A stretch of DNA of 64,000 nt from the NCBI RefSeq assembly GCF_009912395.1, contig NZ_WNDO01000009.1, positions 62,001-126,000 on the forward strand. The letters run 5' to 3'. The translations under genes and the position numbers were made by a program. The DNA is from Luteibacter sp. Its GTDB lineage: Bacteria; Pseudomonadota; Gammaproteobacteria; Xanthomonadales; Rhodanobacteraceae. The notes beneath the pieces are model-generated. The model had not been told where the DNA came from. It did not search any database and saw only the letters and a program-made list of their open reading frames with translations. Positions 32,784-41,630 of this stretch are shown here, piece by piece. Position 1 is the first letter of the stretch. The number at the start of each line of letters is the position of its first letter.

Positions 32784-35700
32784 GTGAACCCCTCCATCCT
32801 CCGTCCCGAACTCCCGACCGGCGCCGAGCCGGCGCGTGCGCGCATCACGGCCGCCTGGCTGCGCGACGAAACCGAGGCCGTGAACGACCTGCTCGCGCAG
32901 GCCAGCCTGCCTCCGACCGAACGCGAGCACGTCATCGACGTGGCTGCCGGCCTGGTTACCCGCGTCCGCGCGCGTGCCAAGGACCAGAGCGCCGTCGAAT
33001 CCTTCATGCGCCAGTACGACCTTTCCTCCGAGGAAGGCGTGTTGCTGATGTGCGTGGCCGAGGCGTTGTTGCGCATCCCCGACAAGGGCACGGCGGACAA
33101 GCTCATCCGCGACAAGCTCGGCGACGCCAACTGGAAGAAACACCTGGGCCAGAGCGAGTCGGTCTTCGTCAACGCCTCCACCTGGGGCCTGATGCTCACT
33201 GGCCACCTGGTCAACCTCGCCGAGGAAACCCGCAAGGACTTCACCTCCGGCCTGCGTCGCCTGGTCGGTCGCGCCGGTGAGCCGGTGGTGCGCCTCGCGG
33301 TGCGCCAGGCGATGCGGATCATGGGCCACCAGTTCGTGATGGGACGCACGATCAAGGAAGCCCTCGATCGCGCCGAGGAAAAAGAACACGCCGTCTACCG
33401 CTATTCGTACGACATGCTCGGCGAATCGGCCCTCACCCAGGCCACGGCCGAGCGCTACCAGCAGGACTACCGCGACGCGATCAACGCGCTCGGTGGCCGC
33501 GGTCCGTTCACGAGCAACCTCGAGGCGCCGTCGATCTCGGTGAAGCTCTCGGCGCTGCACCCGCGCTACGAAGTGCCCAACCGCGCCCGTGCGCGCGCTG
33601 AGCTGGGCGCCAAGCTGCTCGAACTCTCGCAGTTGGCCTTCAAGAACGGCATCGCCCTGTCGGTGGACGCCGAGGAAGCCGACCGCCTGGAACTGTCGCT
33701 GGACATCATCGGCGACGTCTTCGAGCACCCGTCGCTGGAAGGCTGGAACGGTCTGGGCATCGTGATCCAGGCCTACCAGAAGCGCGCGCCGTTCGTGATC
33801 GACTGGGTGACCGAGAAGGCCCGCGCCACCGGCCGCCGCTGGTTCGTGCGCCTGGTGAAGGGCGCCTACTGGGACGCCGAGGTCAAACGCGCCCAGGAGA
33901 ACGGCCTGTCGGGCTATCCGGTGTACACGCGCAAGCCCAACACCGACGTCAGCTACCTGGCCTGCGCCCATCGGCTGTTCACCGCCGGCAGCGACCTGAT
34001 CTACCCGCAGTTCGCCACGCACAACGCGCACACGATCGCCGCGATCCACCACATCGCCAAGGGTCGCCCGTACGAGCACCAGCGCCTGCACGGCATGGGC
34101 GCCGACCTCTACGCGGAAGTGATCGGCAAGGACAAGCTCAACGTCCCCTGCCGCGTCTACGCGCCGGTCGGCAGCCATGAAGACCTGCTGCCCTACCTGG
34201 TCCGCCGCCTGCTTGAGAACGGCGCCAACACCAGCTTCGTCAACCGCGTGGTCGACGAGTCGGTGCCCGTGCGCGACCTCGTGGCCGATCCCTGCGAGAC
34301 GGTCCGCGCCTTCGCCTCCATTCCCCACCCCCGCATTCCCCTGCCGGTCAATCTCTACGGCGAACTTCGGAAGAATTCCATGGGCATGAACTTCGCAAAC
34401 GACAACGAGCTCAACGAACTCGCCGACGCCGTCAACCGCCACAGCGGTCCGTGGCAGGCCGCCCCGCTGGTCGCGGGCGCCACCGCTTCGGGTGCCAAGG
34501 TCGAGGTCACCGATCCGTCCGACCGCCGCCGCATCGTCGGTACGGTGGAAAACGCCGACCAGGCCCTGGTCGAGCGCGCCCTGTCCGCCGCCGTCGCCGC
34601 CCAGCACGGCTGGGATCGCCTGCCGGCCGCCAGCCGCGCCGCCATCCTGGAACACGCCGCCGAGCAGCTCGAGCACCGTCGCGCCGAGTTCATCGCGCTG
34701 TGCGTGCGCGAAGCCGGCAAGAGCCTTCCCGACGCCATCGCGGAAATCCGCGAGGCCGCCGACTTCCTGCGCTACTACGCCACGATGGCCCGCCGCCTGT
34801 TCGGTCAGCCGGAACAGCTCCCCGGCCCCACCGGCGAGAGCAACCAGCTGTTCCTCAACGGCCGCGGCGTGTTCGTCTGCATCAGCCCGTGGAACTTCCC
34901 GCTGGCCATCTTCCTGGGCCAGGTCGCGGCCGCGCTGGCCGCCGGCAATGCTGTCATCGCCAAGCCCGCCGAGCAGACCTCGCTCATCGGCCACCTCGCC
35001 GTGAAGCTGCTGCACGAGGCCGGCGTGCCGGTCGACGTGCTCCAGTACCTGCCGGGCGACGGCGCCACGGTCGGCGCCGCCCTCACCCGCGACCCGCGCG
35101 TGGCCGGCGTGGCCTTCACCGGCTCCACCGACACCGCCTGGGCGATCAACCGCGCCCTCGCCGCCCGCAACGCCCCGATCGCCGCCCTGATCGCCGAGAC
35201 CGGCGGCCAGAACGCGATGATCGCCGACTCCTCGGCCCTGCCCGAGCAGATCGTCAAAGATGTCGTCGCCTCCGCTTTCCAGTCGGCCGGCCAGCGCTGC
35301 TCCGCCGCGCGCATCCTGTTCGTGCAGGAAGACATCGCCGACAAGGTGATCGCGATGCTCGCCGGTGCCATGGCCGAACTGAAGATCGGCGATCCGGGCC
35401 TGCTGTCCACGGATGTCGGCCCCGTCATCGACGAGGATGCTCGCAAAATCCTGGTCGACCATGCGGCCCGCATGGACCGTGAGGCGAAGAAGATCGCCGA
35501 GGTCGCGTTGCCGGAAGCCACCGCGAACGGCACCTTCTTCGCACCGCGCGCCTATGAGATCCCGTCGCTGGACGTGCTCACTCGCGAAGTGTTCGGACCG
35601 GTGCTGCACGTGATCCGCTGGAAGGCCGCCGACCTGGAGAAGGTGGTCGACCAGATCAACGCTACCGGCTACGGCCTGACGCTGGGCATCCACAGCCGTA

Positions 35701-35936
35701 TCGACGACACCATCGAGTTCATCTCGAGCCGCGCACGCGTGGGTAACTGCTACGTCAACCGCAACCAGATCGGCGCGGTCGTCGGCGTGCAGCCGTTCGG
35801 CGGCGAAGGCCTGTCCGGCACCGGCCCCAAGGCCGGTGGCCCGCACTACCTGCTCCGCTTCGCTGGTGAGCGCACGCTCACCGTGAACACCACGGCTGCC
35901 GGCGGCAACGCCTCGCTGCTGACCATCGGCGAATAA
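32784..35936 (+). CDS. putA: Bifunctional proline dehydrogenase / P5C dehydrogenase
   Basis: A 1050-residue PutA that oxidises proline to glutamate in two steps with substrate channelling. The FAD-dependent PRODH barrel lies about residues 80-460 (RLVKGAYWDAEVK, YPQFATHNAHT, LHGMGADLY). The aldehyde dehydrogenase half (about 500-1010) has the NAD loop ISPWNFPLAIFLGQ, the catalytic glutamate AETGGQNAMI and cysteine SAGQRCSAARIL. The N-terminus starts in the arm region; the ribbon-helix-helix DNA-binding domain of the E. coli enzyme (1320 residues) is absent, so this is the short, non-regulatory form. The start codon is GTG. A strong terminator follows. Confidence 0.96.
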   Translation: MNPSILRPELPTGAEPARARITAAWLRDETEAVNDLLAQASLPPTEREHVIDVAAGLVTRVRARAKDQSAVESFMRQYDLSSEEGVLLMCVAEALLRIPDKGTADKLIRDKLGDANWKKHLGQSESVFVNASTWGLMLTGHLVNLAEETRKDFTSGLRRLVGRAGEPVVRLAVRQAMRIMGHQFVMGRTIKEALDRAEEKEHAVYRYSYDMLGESALTQATAERYQQDYRDAINALGGRGPFTSNLEAPSISVKLSALHPRYEVPNRARARAELGAKLLELSQLAFKNGIALSVDAEEADRLELSLDIIGDVFEHPSLEGWNGLGIVIQAYQKRAPFVIDWVTEKARATGRRWFVRLVKGAYWDAEVKRAQENGLSGYPVYTRKPNTDVSYLACAHRLFTAGSDLIYPQFATHNAHTIAAIHHIAKGRPYEHQRLHGMGADLYAEVIGKDKLNVPCRVYAPVGSHEDLLPYLVRRLLENGANTSFVNRVVDESVPVRDLVADPCETVRAFASIPHPRIPLPVNLYGELRKNSMGMNFANDNELNELADAVNRHSGPWQAAPLVAGATASGAKVEVTDPSDRRRIVGTVENADQALVERALSAAVAAQHGWDRLPAASRAAILEHAAEQLEHRRAEFIALCVREAGKSLPDAIAEIREAADFLRYYATMARRLFGQPEQLPGPTGESNQLFLNGRGVFVCISPWNFPLAIFLGQVAAALAAGNAVIAKPAEQTSLIGHLAVKLLHEAGVPVDVLQYLPGDGATVGAALTRDPRVAGVAFTGSTDTAWAINRALAARNAPIAALIAETGGQNAMIADSSALPEQIVKDVVASAFQSAGQRCSAARILFVQEDIADKVIAMLAGAMAELKIGDPGLLSTDVGPVIDEDARKILVDHAARMDREAKKIAEVALPEATANGTFFAPRAYEIPSLDVLTREVFGPVLHVIRWKAADLEKVVDQINATGYGLTLGIHSRIDDTIEFISSRARVGNCYVNRNQIGAVVGVQPFGGEGLSGTGPKAGGPHYLLRFAGERTLTVNTTAAGGNASLLTIGE

Positions 35937-35966
35937 TCGCTAAGTCGATTCGGCAGCGACGTCCCT

Positions 35967-35999
35967 AAAGCCGCGTTCCGTGAGGAACGCGGCTTTTTT
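35967..35999 (+). terminator. Rho-independent terminator of putA
   Basis: GCCGCGTTCC-GTGA-GGAACGCGGC followed by TTTTTT: a perfect 10-bp stem, 4-base loop and T-tract 33 bases past the putA stop. Confidence 0.9.
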
Positions 36000-36113
36000 C
36001 ATGCCTGCGGCCAACCGGCCTATTGCAATTCACTTCGATCAGGAAGACAGTTAAAACTCAATTCAACGCGTCGGCCGGTACCCGACGTCCACCCCCTCAG
36101 GGAGGACTGCGAC

Positions 36114-36749
36114 ATGACGTCGCTACCGGCTACAAGCATTGCTCCGCTTCACCCGTCCTTTCCCACGCATTCATCCGGCGCCAAGTCCGTCGTGGGGCGC
36201 CCCAAAGCGTCGCCTCGTCGCTCCAGGGCGGCCCCCACAGAGCGAAATCGGGACGGCAAGGAATCTTGCGCTCGAACCCTGCTCGCAGATGGGCGTGGAC
36301 TCCTCGGCGCACAAAGCGTCGACATCAATTTCAATGACATGACATGTCGATCGTTCGAGAAGAACGGCATTTACGACCTGGGCGAACTCATCATCGACAC
36401 CCGGGGCACCGACCTGCTTATCGAGCAACTCGATGACGAACGTGTATTGACGGGCCGCGGCGGCCACCACATCGATTGCCGCATCCTGTTTCGTCATGCT
36501 TACGGACGCATGGTCTGCCGACTCGGCGTGGACCGACTCACGACAGATACGCATATCGGCCTCATCGAGAGTCGATCATTGAAGGAAGTGCAGTCCTTCA
36601 GCTTTTCTCGCCCCCGCCACGTAGGTCACGACGGCGGCGGTGCGTTATGGACGCATCTGGAGTACCGGGCCAGTCCGCTCAATGAGATCCAGGGACTGAC
36701 CTGGCGCGGAGGGTCGCTTCGATTGTCGAGTATCACGCTCATCCCCTGA
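36114..36749 (+). CDS. Orphan hypothetical protein, lower GC than neighbours
   Basis: A 211-residue protein I do not recognise. Residues 1-60 are rich in Ser, Pro, Thr and Arg and look disordered; the rest (from SVDINFNDMTCRSFEKNGIYDLGELII) looks folded and beta-rich. No signal peptide or membrane helix is seen. The start is supported by a strong AGGGAGGA ribosome site 7 bases before the ATG at 36114. By eye the gene is less GC-rich than the surrounding DNA and has no operon partners, being bounded by terminators on both sides. This suggests recent acquisition. A secreted effector is possible from the N-terminal composition but there is no specific evidence. Confidence 0.65.
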   Translation: MTSLPATSIAPLHPSFPTHSSGAKSVVGRPKASPRRSRAAPTERNRDGKESCARTLLADGRGLLGAQSVDINFNDMTCRSFEKNGIYDLGELIIDTRGTDLLIEQLDDERVLTGRGGHHIDCRILFRHAYGRMVCRLGVDRLTTDTHIGLIESRSLKEVQSFSFSRPRHVGHDGGGALWTHLEYRASPLNEIQGLTWRGGSLRLSSITLIP

Positions 36750-36772
36750 CGGGGTTGCCCGAGACCGACATC

Positions 36773-36812
36773 GCAAAAAAAAGGGCCGCTTCATAGCGGC
36801 CCTTTTTCTGCG
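36773..36812. terminator. Bidirectional rho-independent terminator
   Basis: A-tract, GGGCCGC-TTCATA-GCGGCCC stem, T-tract. It can stop transcripts from both the orphan gene (plus) and the convergent peptidase gene (minus). Confidence 0.88.
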
Positions 36813-36830
36813 GATCGTCGTCGGAGACGA

Positions 36831-39017
36831 TTACTTCAAGCCGCGATCCTTCAGCATCGGCTCGATGCTGGGTTCCTTGCCGCGGAAGTCGTGGTAGAGC
36901 TTGCCCAATTCTTCCGTGTTGCCGCGCGAGAGGATCTTGTCGCGGAAGATCTGACCATTTTCGCGGGTCAGGCCACCGTGCTCCTTGAACCACTCGAACG
37001 CGTCGGAATCGAGCATCTGCGTCCACAGGTAGGCGTAGTAGCCGGCAGCGTAACCGTTACCCCAGATGTGCTGGAAGTAGCTGGAATGGTAGCGCGGCGG
37101 CACCTGGGCCAGGGTGAAGCCGGCCTTCTTCAGCGCGTCGGCCTCGAACTTGTCGGCGTCCTGCTTGGGCGCGTCGGCCGGCAGCATGTGCCACTGCATG
37201 TCGAGCAGAGCGGCCGAGATCAGCTCGCTCATCGCGTAGCCCTGGTTGAAGCTCTTGGCCTTCTTGATCTTCGTGACCAGTTCTTCCGGCATCGGCGCGC
37301 CGGTCTGGTAGTGCTTGGCGTAGTTGGCGAAGACCTTCGGATCCGATGCCCACTGTTCGTTGAACTGCGACGGGAACTCCACGAAGTCGCGCGCGGTGCT
37401 CGTGCCCGACAGCGACGGATACTGCGAGGCGGCGAACATACCGTGCAGCGCGTGGCCGAACTCGTGGAACATTGTCACCACGTCGTCGAACGACAGCAGC
37501 GCGGGCTGGCCGGCGGCCGGCTTGGTGAAGTTGGCCACGTTGTAGACGACCGGCTTCGTGCCCAGCAGCTTCGACTGGTCGACGAAGTTGCTCATCCACG
37601 CGCCGCCGTTCTTGTTGTCACGCTTGAAGTAATCGACATAGAACAGCGCCATCGAGGTGCCGTCCTTGTCGAAGACCTCGAACACGCGGACGTCCGGCTG
37701 GTACACCGGGATGTCCTTGCGCTCCTTGAAGGTGATGCCGTAGAGCTGGTTGGCGGCGTAGAACACGCCGTTCTGCAGCACGTTGTCCAGCTCGAAGTAC
37801 GGACGGATCTGCGATTCGTCGAGGTCGTACTTGGCCTTGCGCACCTTCTCGGCGTAGTGGTCCCAATCCCAGGCCTGCACCTGGAAGCCGCCCTTTTCCT
37901 GGTCGATGACGGCCTGGATGTCCTTCGACTCGGCCTTCGCGCGAGCGACGGCGGCCGGGACGAGACGCTCCATGAACTTCTCGGCGGCTTCCGGCGTCTT
38001 CGCCATCTGGTTGTCGAGCGACCAGGCGGCGTAATTCGGGAAGCCGAGCAGCTTGGCGCGCTCGGCGCGCAGCTGGGCGATGCGCTCGATCGTCTCACGC
38101 GTGTCATTGGCGTCGCCGTGCTCAGCACGCTCCCACGAGGCCTTGAACAGCTTCTCGCGGGTGTCACGGTTGTTCATGCCCTGCAGCGCCGGCTGCTGGG
38201 TGGTGTTCTGCAGGGTCACGACGTACTTGCCGTCGAGCTTGCGATCCTTGGCGGCTTGCGTGGCGGCCTGAAGGTCGGCGTCCGAAAGACCGTCGAGCGC
38301 CTTGGCGTCGTCGACCACCAGCGCGCCGGCCTTGGTGGCGGCGAGCAGCTGGTTGGTGAACTTGGTGCTGAGCGTCGACAGCTCCTTGTTGAGGTCCTTG
38401 AGCTTGGTCTTGTCGGCCTCGGAGAGCTTCGCGCCGGCGTGCACGAAACGCTTGTACTTCACTTCGAGCAGGCGAGCCGATTCCGGATCCAGCTTCAGCG
38501 AATCACGCTTGTCGTACAGGGTCTGCACGCGCTGGAAGAGCTTGTCGTTGAGGTAGATCGCGTCGTCGTGGGCGGCGAGCTTCGGCGACTCGTCTTCCTC
38601 GACCTTCTGCAGCGCGTCGTTGGTGTTGGCGCTGGTCAGCGAGCTGAACACGTTCATCGCACGGGTGAGCAGCGCGCCCGACTTCTCCATCGCAACGATG
38701 GTGTTGTCGAAGGTCGGCTCTTCCGTCGAGTTGGCGATGGCGTCGATTTCGGCCAGTTCCTGCTTCATGCCCTCTTCGATGGCGGGCTGGAAGTCGGCGT
38801 CGACGATCTTGTCGAAGGGCGGCGCCTCGAACGGCAGTTCGCTCTTGGTCAGCAGGGGATTCACATGGGCGGCCGGTGCGGCGGCGGCCGTGGTGGCCGG
38901 CGCGGGAGCCGCGGTGCTGCTGGCGGCGGGAGCCGCGCCCTTGTCGGCGTCGTTCGACGACGAGCAGGCGGCGGTGAGGGCGATCGAGGTGGCGATCACG
39001 AGCGTGCGGACCTTCAT
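36831..39017 (-). CDS. dcp: M3 family peptidyl-dipeptidase (Dcp-like), lipoprotein
   Basis: A 728-residue zinc metallopeptidase with the thermolysin-like motif MFHEFGHALHGMF (two histidines and glutamate) and a glutamate about 25 residues later in the DFVEFPSQF segment. The overall order matches peptidyl-dipeptidase Dcp, which removes dipeptides from peptide C-termini. The N-terminus is a lipoprotein signal (IALTAACSSS) and an Ala/Pro-rich linker, so the enzyme is envelope-anchored, unlike cytoplasmic E. coli Dcp. The ATG at 39017 is preferred to an upstream one at 39086 because it starts the signal peptide. Confidence 0.92.
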   Translation of the reverse strand: MKVRTLVIATSIALTAACSSSNDADKGAAPAASSTAAPAPATTAAAAPAAHVNPLLTKSELPFEAPPFDKIVDADFQPAIEEGMKQELAEIDAIANSTEEPTFDNTIVAMEKSGALLTRAMNVFSSLTSANTNDALQKVEEDESPKLAAHDDAIYLNDKLFQRVQTLYDKRDSLKLDPESARLLEVKYKRFVHAGAKLSEADKTKLKDLNKELSTLSTKFTNQLLAATKAGALVVDDAKALDGLSDADLQAATQAAKDRKLDGKYVVTLQNTTQQPALQGMNNRDTREKLFKASWERAEHGDANDTRETIERIAQLRAERAKLLGFPNYAAWSLDNQMAKTPEAAEKFMERLVPAAVARAKAESKDIQAVIDQEKGGFQVQAWDWDHYAEKVRKAKYDLDESQIRPYFELDNVLQNGVFYAANQLYGITFKERKDIPVYQPDVRVFEVFDKDGTSMALFYVDYFKRDNKNGGAWMSNFVDQSKLLGTKPVVYNVANFTKPAAGQPALLSFDDVVTMFHEFGHALHGMFAASQYPSLSGTSTARDFVEFPSQFNEQWASDPKVFANYAKHYQTGAPMPEELVTKIKKAKSFNQGYAMSELISAALLDMQWHMLPADAPKQDADKFEADALKKAGFTLAQVPPRYHSSYFQHIWGNGYAAGYYAYLWTQMLDSDAFEWFKEHGGLTRENGQIFRDKILSRGNTEELGKLYHDFRGKEPSIEPMLKDRGLK

Positions 39018-39106
39018 GGGCGAGACGTCCCCTGGTGACTGACAAAAGAGGGACTCTAGCGGTGGTCCGAGGTCGGGGACAACCATCGGAAGTAACGTTA
39101 CGCGCC

Positions 39107-39149
39107 GTAGGAGCGCGCTTGCGCGCGATCGCGCGCAAGCGCGCTCCTA
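39107..39149. repeat. REP pair, perfect palindrome
   Basis: Plus and minus REPs (GTAGGAGCGCGC and its complement) abut with no spacer, giving a 43-base near-perfect palindrome between the peptidase gene and the 111-residue gene. Confidence 0.88.
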
Positions 39150-39153
39150 AGAT

Positions 39154-39489
39154 TCAGCGGGTGTCGCGCAGCTGCCAGCTGTTGCCGATCAACAGGTTGA
39201 GGCGGTGTTTCACGATGCGCATGGGCAGGCTCGTGGTGAGCTTCACGTCGGTGCGATCGTTGGACAGCTCGCCCGTGGCGCGGGCACCGGGATCGGTGAC
39301 GCCCAGGCTCGGGTCGACCTCATCCGGCTCGGGCTGCTTCGCGCGCCAGCGTTGGAACAGGCTATCGCCGCGCATCGCCTCACCGATATCGGCAGCGAGC
39401 TTTTCCGGGCCGATGCCCTCGAACGAGAGCTCGGGATCCGGGCCCTTGGCCTGGCTCATGTCCTTGACGGAGAGAAAGTAGGTAGTCAT
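39154..39489 (-). CDS. Conserved hypothetical protein
   Basis: A 111-residue soluble protein starting MTTYFLSVKDMSQAKGPDPE, with an acidic middle (GIGPEKLAADIGEAMRGDSLF) and a basic end. No known domain or targeting signal is seen. It lies 36 bases downstream of the broken bioD on the same strand and ends next to a REP palindrome. Confidence 0.65.
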   Translation of the reverse strand: MTTYFLSVKDMSQAKGPDPELSFEGIGPEKLAADIGEAMRGDSLFQRWRAKQPEPDEVDPSLGVTDPGARATGELSNDRTDVKLTTSLPMRIVKHRLNLLIGNSWQLRDTR

Positions 39490-39525
39490 GCCGTGTCCTT
39501 TACGTCGATGGCCGTGAAGGCCCTG

Positions 39526-40197
39526 TCAGGCGAGTGGGGCGAGGTCGAGCAGGCGCGCGGCTTCGGCAGGCGCCAGCCCATGGGGCAGCACGCCCAGCAA
39601 CGGGGCGCCGATATGCTGGCGAAGCGTGGCGATGTTCTCGTCGGCCAGCGGCATCTCAGGATCCACGCGGTTGGCGATCCAGCCGGCCAGCGTGCAACCG
39701 TCGGCTTCGATGGCCCGTACCGTAAGCCGCGCGTGGTTGATGCAGCCCAGGCGCACGCCCACGACCAGGATCACCGGAAGCGTTCAGCGACGCGGGATGT
39801 CCTCGGCGGACATGTTGTCGGCCAGCGGTACCAGCCAGCCACCCACGCCCTCCACGACGACCCGGTCATGGCTGCCCTTCAGTGCCTCGAAGGCCGCATC
39901 GAGCGGTTCCCAGCGCAATGCCACGCCCTCATTCACGGCGGCCAGGTGCGGTGCGACGGCCGCCTCCATCGCCAACGGATTCACCAGGTCGTAGGGAGGC
40001 GTGGGATCGCTGGCCGCGATGAGGGCCAGGGCATCCTCGTTGCGCAGGCCTTCGGGCGTACGCGCCGACCCACTGGCCACCGGCTTCATGCCCGCCACGC
40101 GCTCGCCCGTCTGGCGGAAGGCATGGACCAGGGCCTGGGCACCGTGGGTCTTGCCGATGCCGGTGTCGGTACCGGCGACGAAGAGGTGACGGGACAT
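39526..40197 (-). pseudogene. bioD: Dethiobiotin synthase gene with in-frame TGA
   Basis: The frame encodes a BioD that converts diaminopelargonate to dethiobiotin. The first part has the P-loop GTDTGIGKT, KPVASG and VEGVGGWLVPLADN; then codon 138 is TGA (39784-39786); the same frame continues with [20 protein letters not shown] and the normal C-terminus to 39526. Both halves are well conserved and stay in one frame, so the only defect is this codon, where homologues often have Trp (TGG) or another residue. Full length would be 223 residues. It may be a fresh nonsense mutation, a sequencing error or, less likely, read-through. Start: ATG at 40197. Confidence 0.85.
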
Positions 40198-40271
40198 GGA
40201 GCGGCCTTGCATGGGTGGGAACGTGGCACCATACACGGCTTCCCCCTCCCGAATCCGCCGCGGAAAACGCC

Positions 40272-40763
40272 ATGTACGAAGCGAAGGCCATCGCCACCGA
40301 CGACAAGGCCACCCTCTACGCCGAACTGATCCAGCAGGCCGAAGGCCTGATGCATGGCGAGAGCAATGTCATCGCCAATGCCGCCAACTTCGCCGCCTTG
40401 GTGTACGACGTGCTGCCCGATCTCAACTGGGCGGGCTTCTATCTGTTCGACGGCACGGAGCTGGTGGTGGGCCCCTTCCAGGGCAAGCCGGCCTGCATTC
40501 GCATTGCCCTGGGACGCGGTGTCTGCGGCACGGCCGCGCAGGACCGCCAGACCCAGCTCGTACGCGATGTGCATGAATTCGCTGGGCATATCGCCTGCGA
40601 CGCCGCGTCGAACTCCGAAATCGTGGTGCCGCTGGTGAATACCGACGGCAGCCTGTTCGGCGTGTGGGACGTGGACAGCCCCCTCGTGGCGCGCTTCGAC
40701 GACGAAGACCGCAAGGGCATGGAGGCGCTTTGCGCGGCCTTCATGAAGGCCATCGCGGCCTGA
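40272..40763 (+). CDS. Free methionine-(R)-sulfoxide reductase (GAF domain)
   Basis: A 163-residue GAF-domain enzyme of the fRMsr (YebR) family, which reduces free methionine-R-sulfoxide. Conserved cysteines appear as GKPACIRIALGRGVCGTAA and GHIACDAASNSEIVVPL, the three positions used in catalysis and resolution; LNWAGFYLFDG and GVWDVDSP are further family signatures. The frame opens at 40215, but the ATG at 40272 gives the normal start. It is divergent from bioD. Confidence 0.92.
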   Translation: MYEAKAIATDDKATLYAELIQQAEGLMHGESNVIANAANFAALVYDVLPDLNWAGFYLFDGTELVVGPFQGKPACIRIALGRGVCGTAAQDRQTQLVRDVHEFAGHIACDAASNSEIVVPLVNTDGSLFGVWDVDSPLVARFDDEDRKGMEALCAAFMKAIAA

Positions 40764-40777
40764 TCGGATCGGCTCTT

Positions 40778-40822
40778 GTAGGAGTGCGCTTGCGCGCGAT
40801 CGCGCGCAAGCGCGCTCCTACA
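40778..40822. repeat. REP pair overlapping the engB stop codon
   Basis: Inverted REPs without a spacer. The minus-orientation copy contains the TAG (40818-40820) that ends engB. Confidence 0.88.
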
Positions 40823-41465
40823 GTTCGTGGGGGCGGGGGGTGTGCAGCAATTCCATCACCCGCGCGCGGGCTTCCTCGACGCCGGTCTTGGCCAGCGACG
40901 AGAACATCTGCGCGGTACCGGTAACGCCGCCGCTGCGGAATTCCTTCTTCAGCACGTCCAGCGCCTTCAGCGCCTGGCCGCGCGACAGCTTGTCGGCCTT
41001 GGTCATCAGCACATGGCACGGCAGGTCGGTCGCGGCGCAGAACTCCAGCATCGTGCGGTCGAAGTCCTTCAGCTCGTGGCGGATGTCCACGATGAGCACG
41101 ATGCCGCGCAGGCTACGGCGCATCTTCAGGTACGCGTCGATCTCGCCGCGCCAGTGCGCACGCATGGCCTCGGGCACCTTGGCGTAGCCGTAGCCGGGCA
41201 AGTCGACAAGGCGGGCGTCGAGGGGCGGAGTGCCTTCCGCGCCCTTCAGCGGCGGCAGGTCGAACACCACCATGAGCTGGGTGCGGCCGGGCGTCTTGGA
41301 CGTGCGCGCCAGCCCCGTATGCCCGGTCAGCGCGTTGAGCGCGCTCGACTTGCCCGCGTTGGAACGACCTGCGAAGGCGACTTCCGCGCCCTGGTCGTAG
41401 GGCAGCTGGATGATTTCATGCGCGGCCAGCACGAAGCGGGCGCCGTTGAGCGGATTGGAGGACAT
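40818..41465 (-). CDS. engB: Ribosome biogenesis GTP-binding protein EngB/YsxC
   Basis: A 215-residue TRAFAC GTPase needed for 50S subunit assembly. It has G1 GRSNAGKSS, G2 region TSKTPGRTQ, G3 DLPGYGYA and G4 TKADKL. Length and order are typical. The final residues ...PRPHEL are followed by a TAG that belongs to a REP. Divergent from the cytochrome gene. Confidence 0.96.
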   Translation of the reverse strand: MSSNPLNGARFVLAAHEIIQLPYDQGAEVAFAGRSNAGKSSALNALTGHTGLARTSKTPGRTQLMVVFDLPPLKGAEGTPPLDARLVDLPGYGYAKVPEAMRAHWRGEIDAYLKMRRSLRGIVLIVDIRHELKDFDRTMLEFCAATDLPCHVLMTKADKLSRGQALKALDVLKKEFRSGGVTGTAQMFSSLAKTGVEEARARVMELLHTPRPHEL

Positions 41466-41630
41466 GGCGTGGCTACGGGTGGAACGTGGGCCGGCAGTGT
41501 ATGCGATATGACCCGGGGCGGCTCGCGGGCGCCGTTTGACCGGGCTCCGAAAGCACCGCCATAATCATTTGGATAAGGCGTGGCAGGGAGCACGCCCGAT
41601 CATGAGAAGTATCCCCTTACGGAGACACTT

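Noticed and set aside
32745-35846. 1033-codon minus-strand open frame opposite putA
   Set aside because: Antisense shadow of a conserved gene with low-complexity composition; no ribosome site or domain.
36023-36113. PIP-box or type III promoter before the orphan gene
   Set aside because: No TTCGC-N15-TTCGC pair is present; -35/-10 candidates have wrong spacing.
36891-39038. 715-codon plus-strand frame opposite the M3 peptidase
   Set aside because: Mirror frame of a conserved peptidase gene, rich in Leu/Val/Arg/Gly/His.
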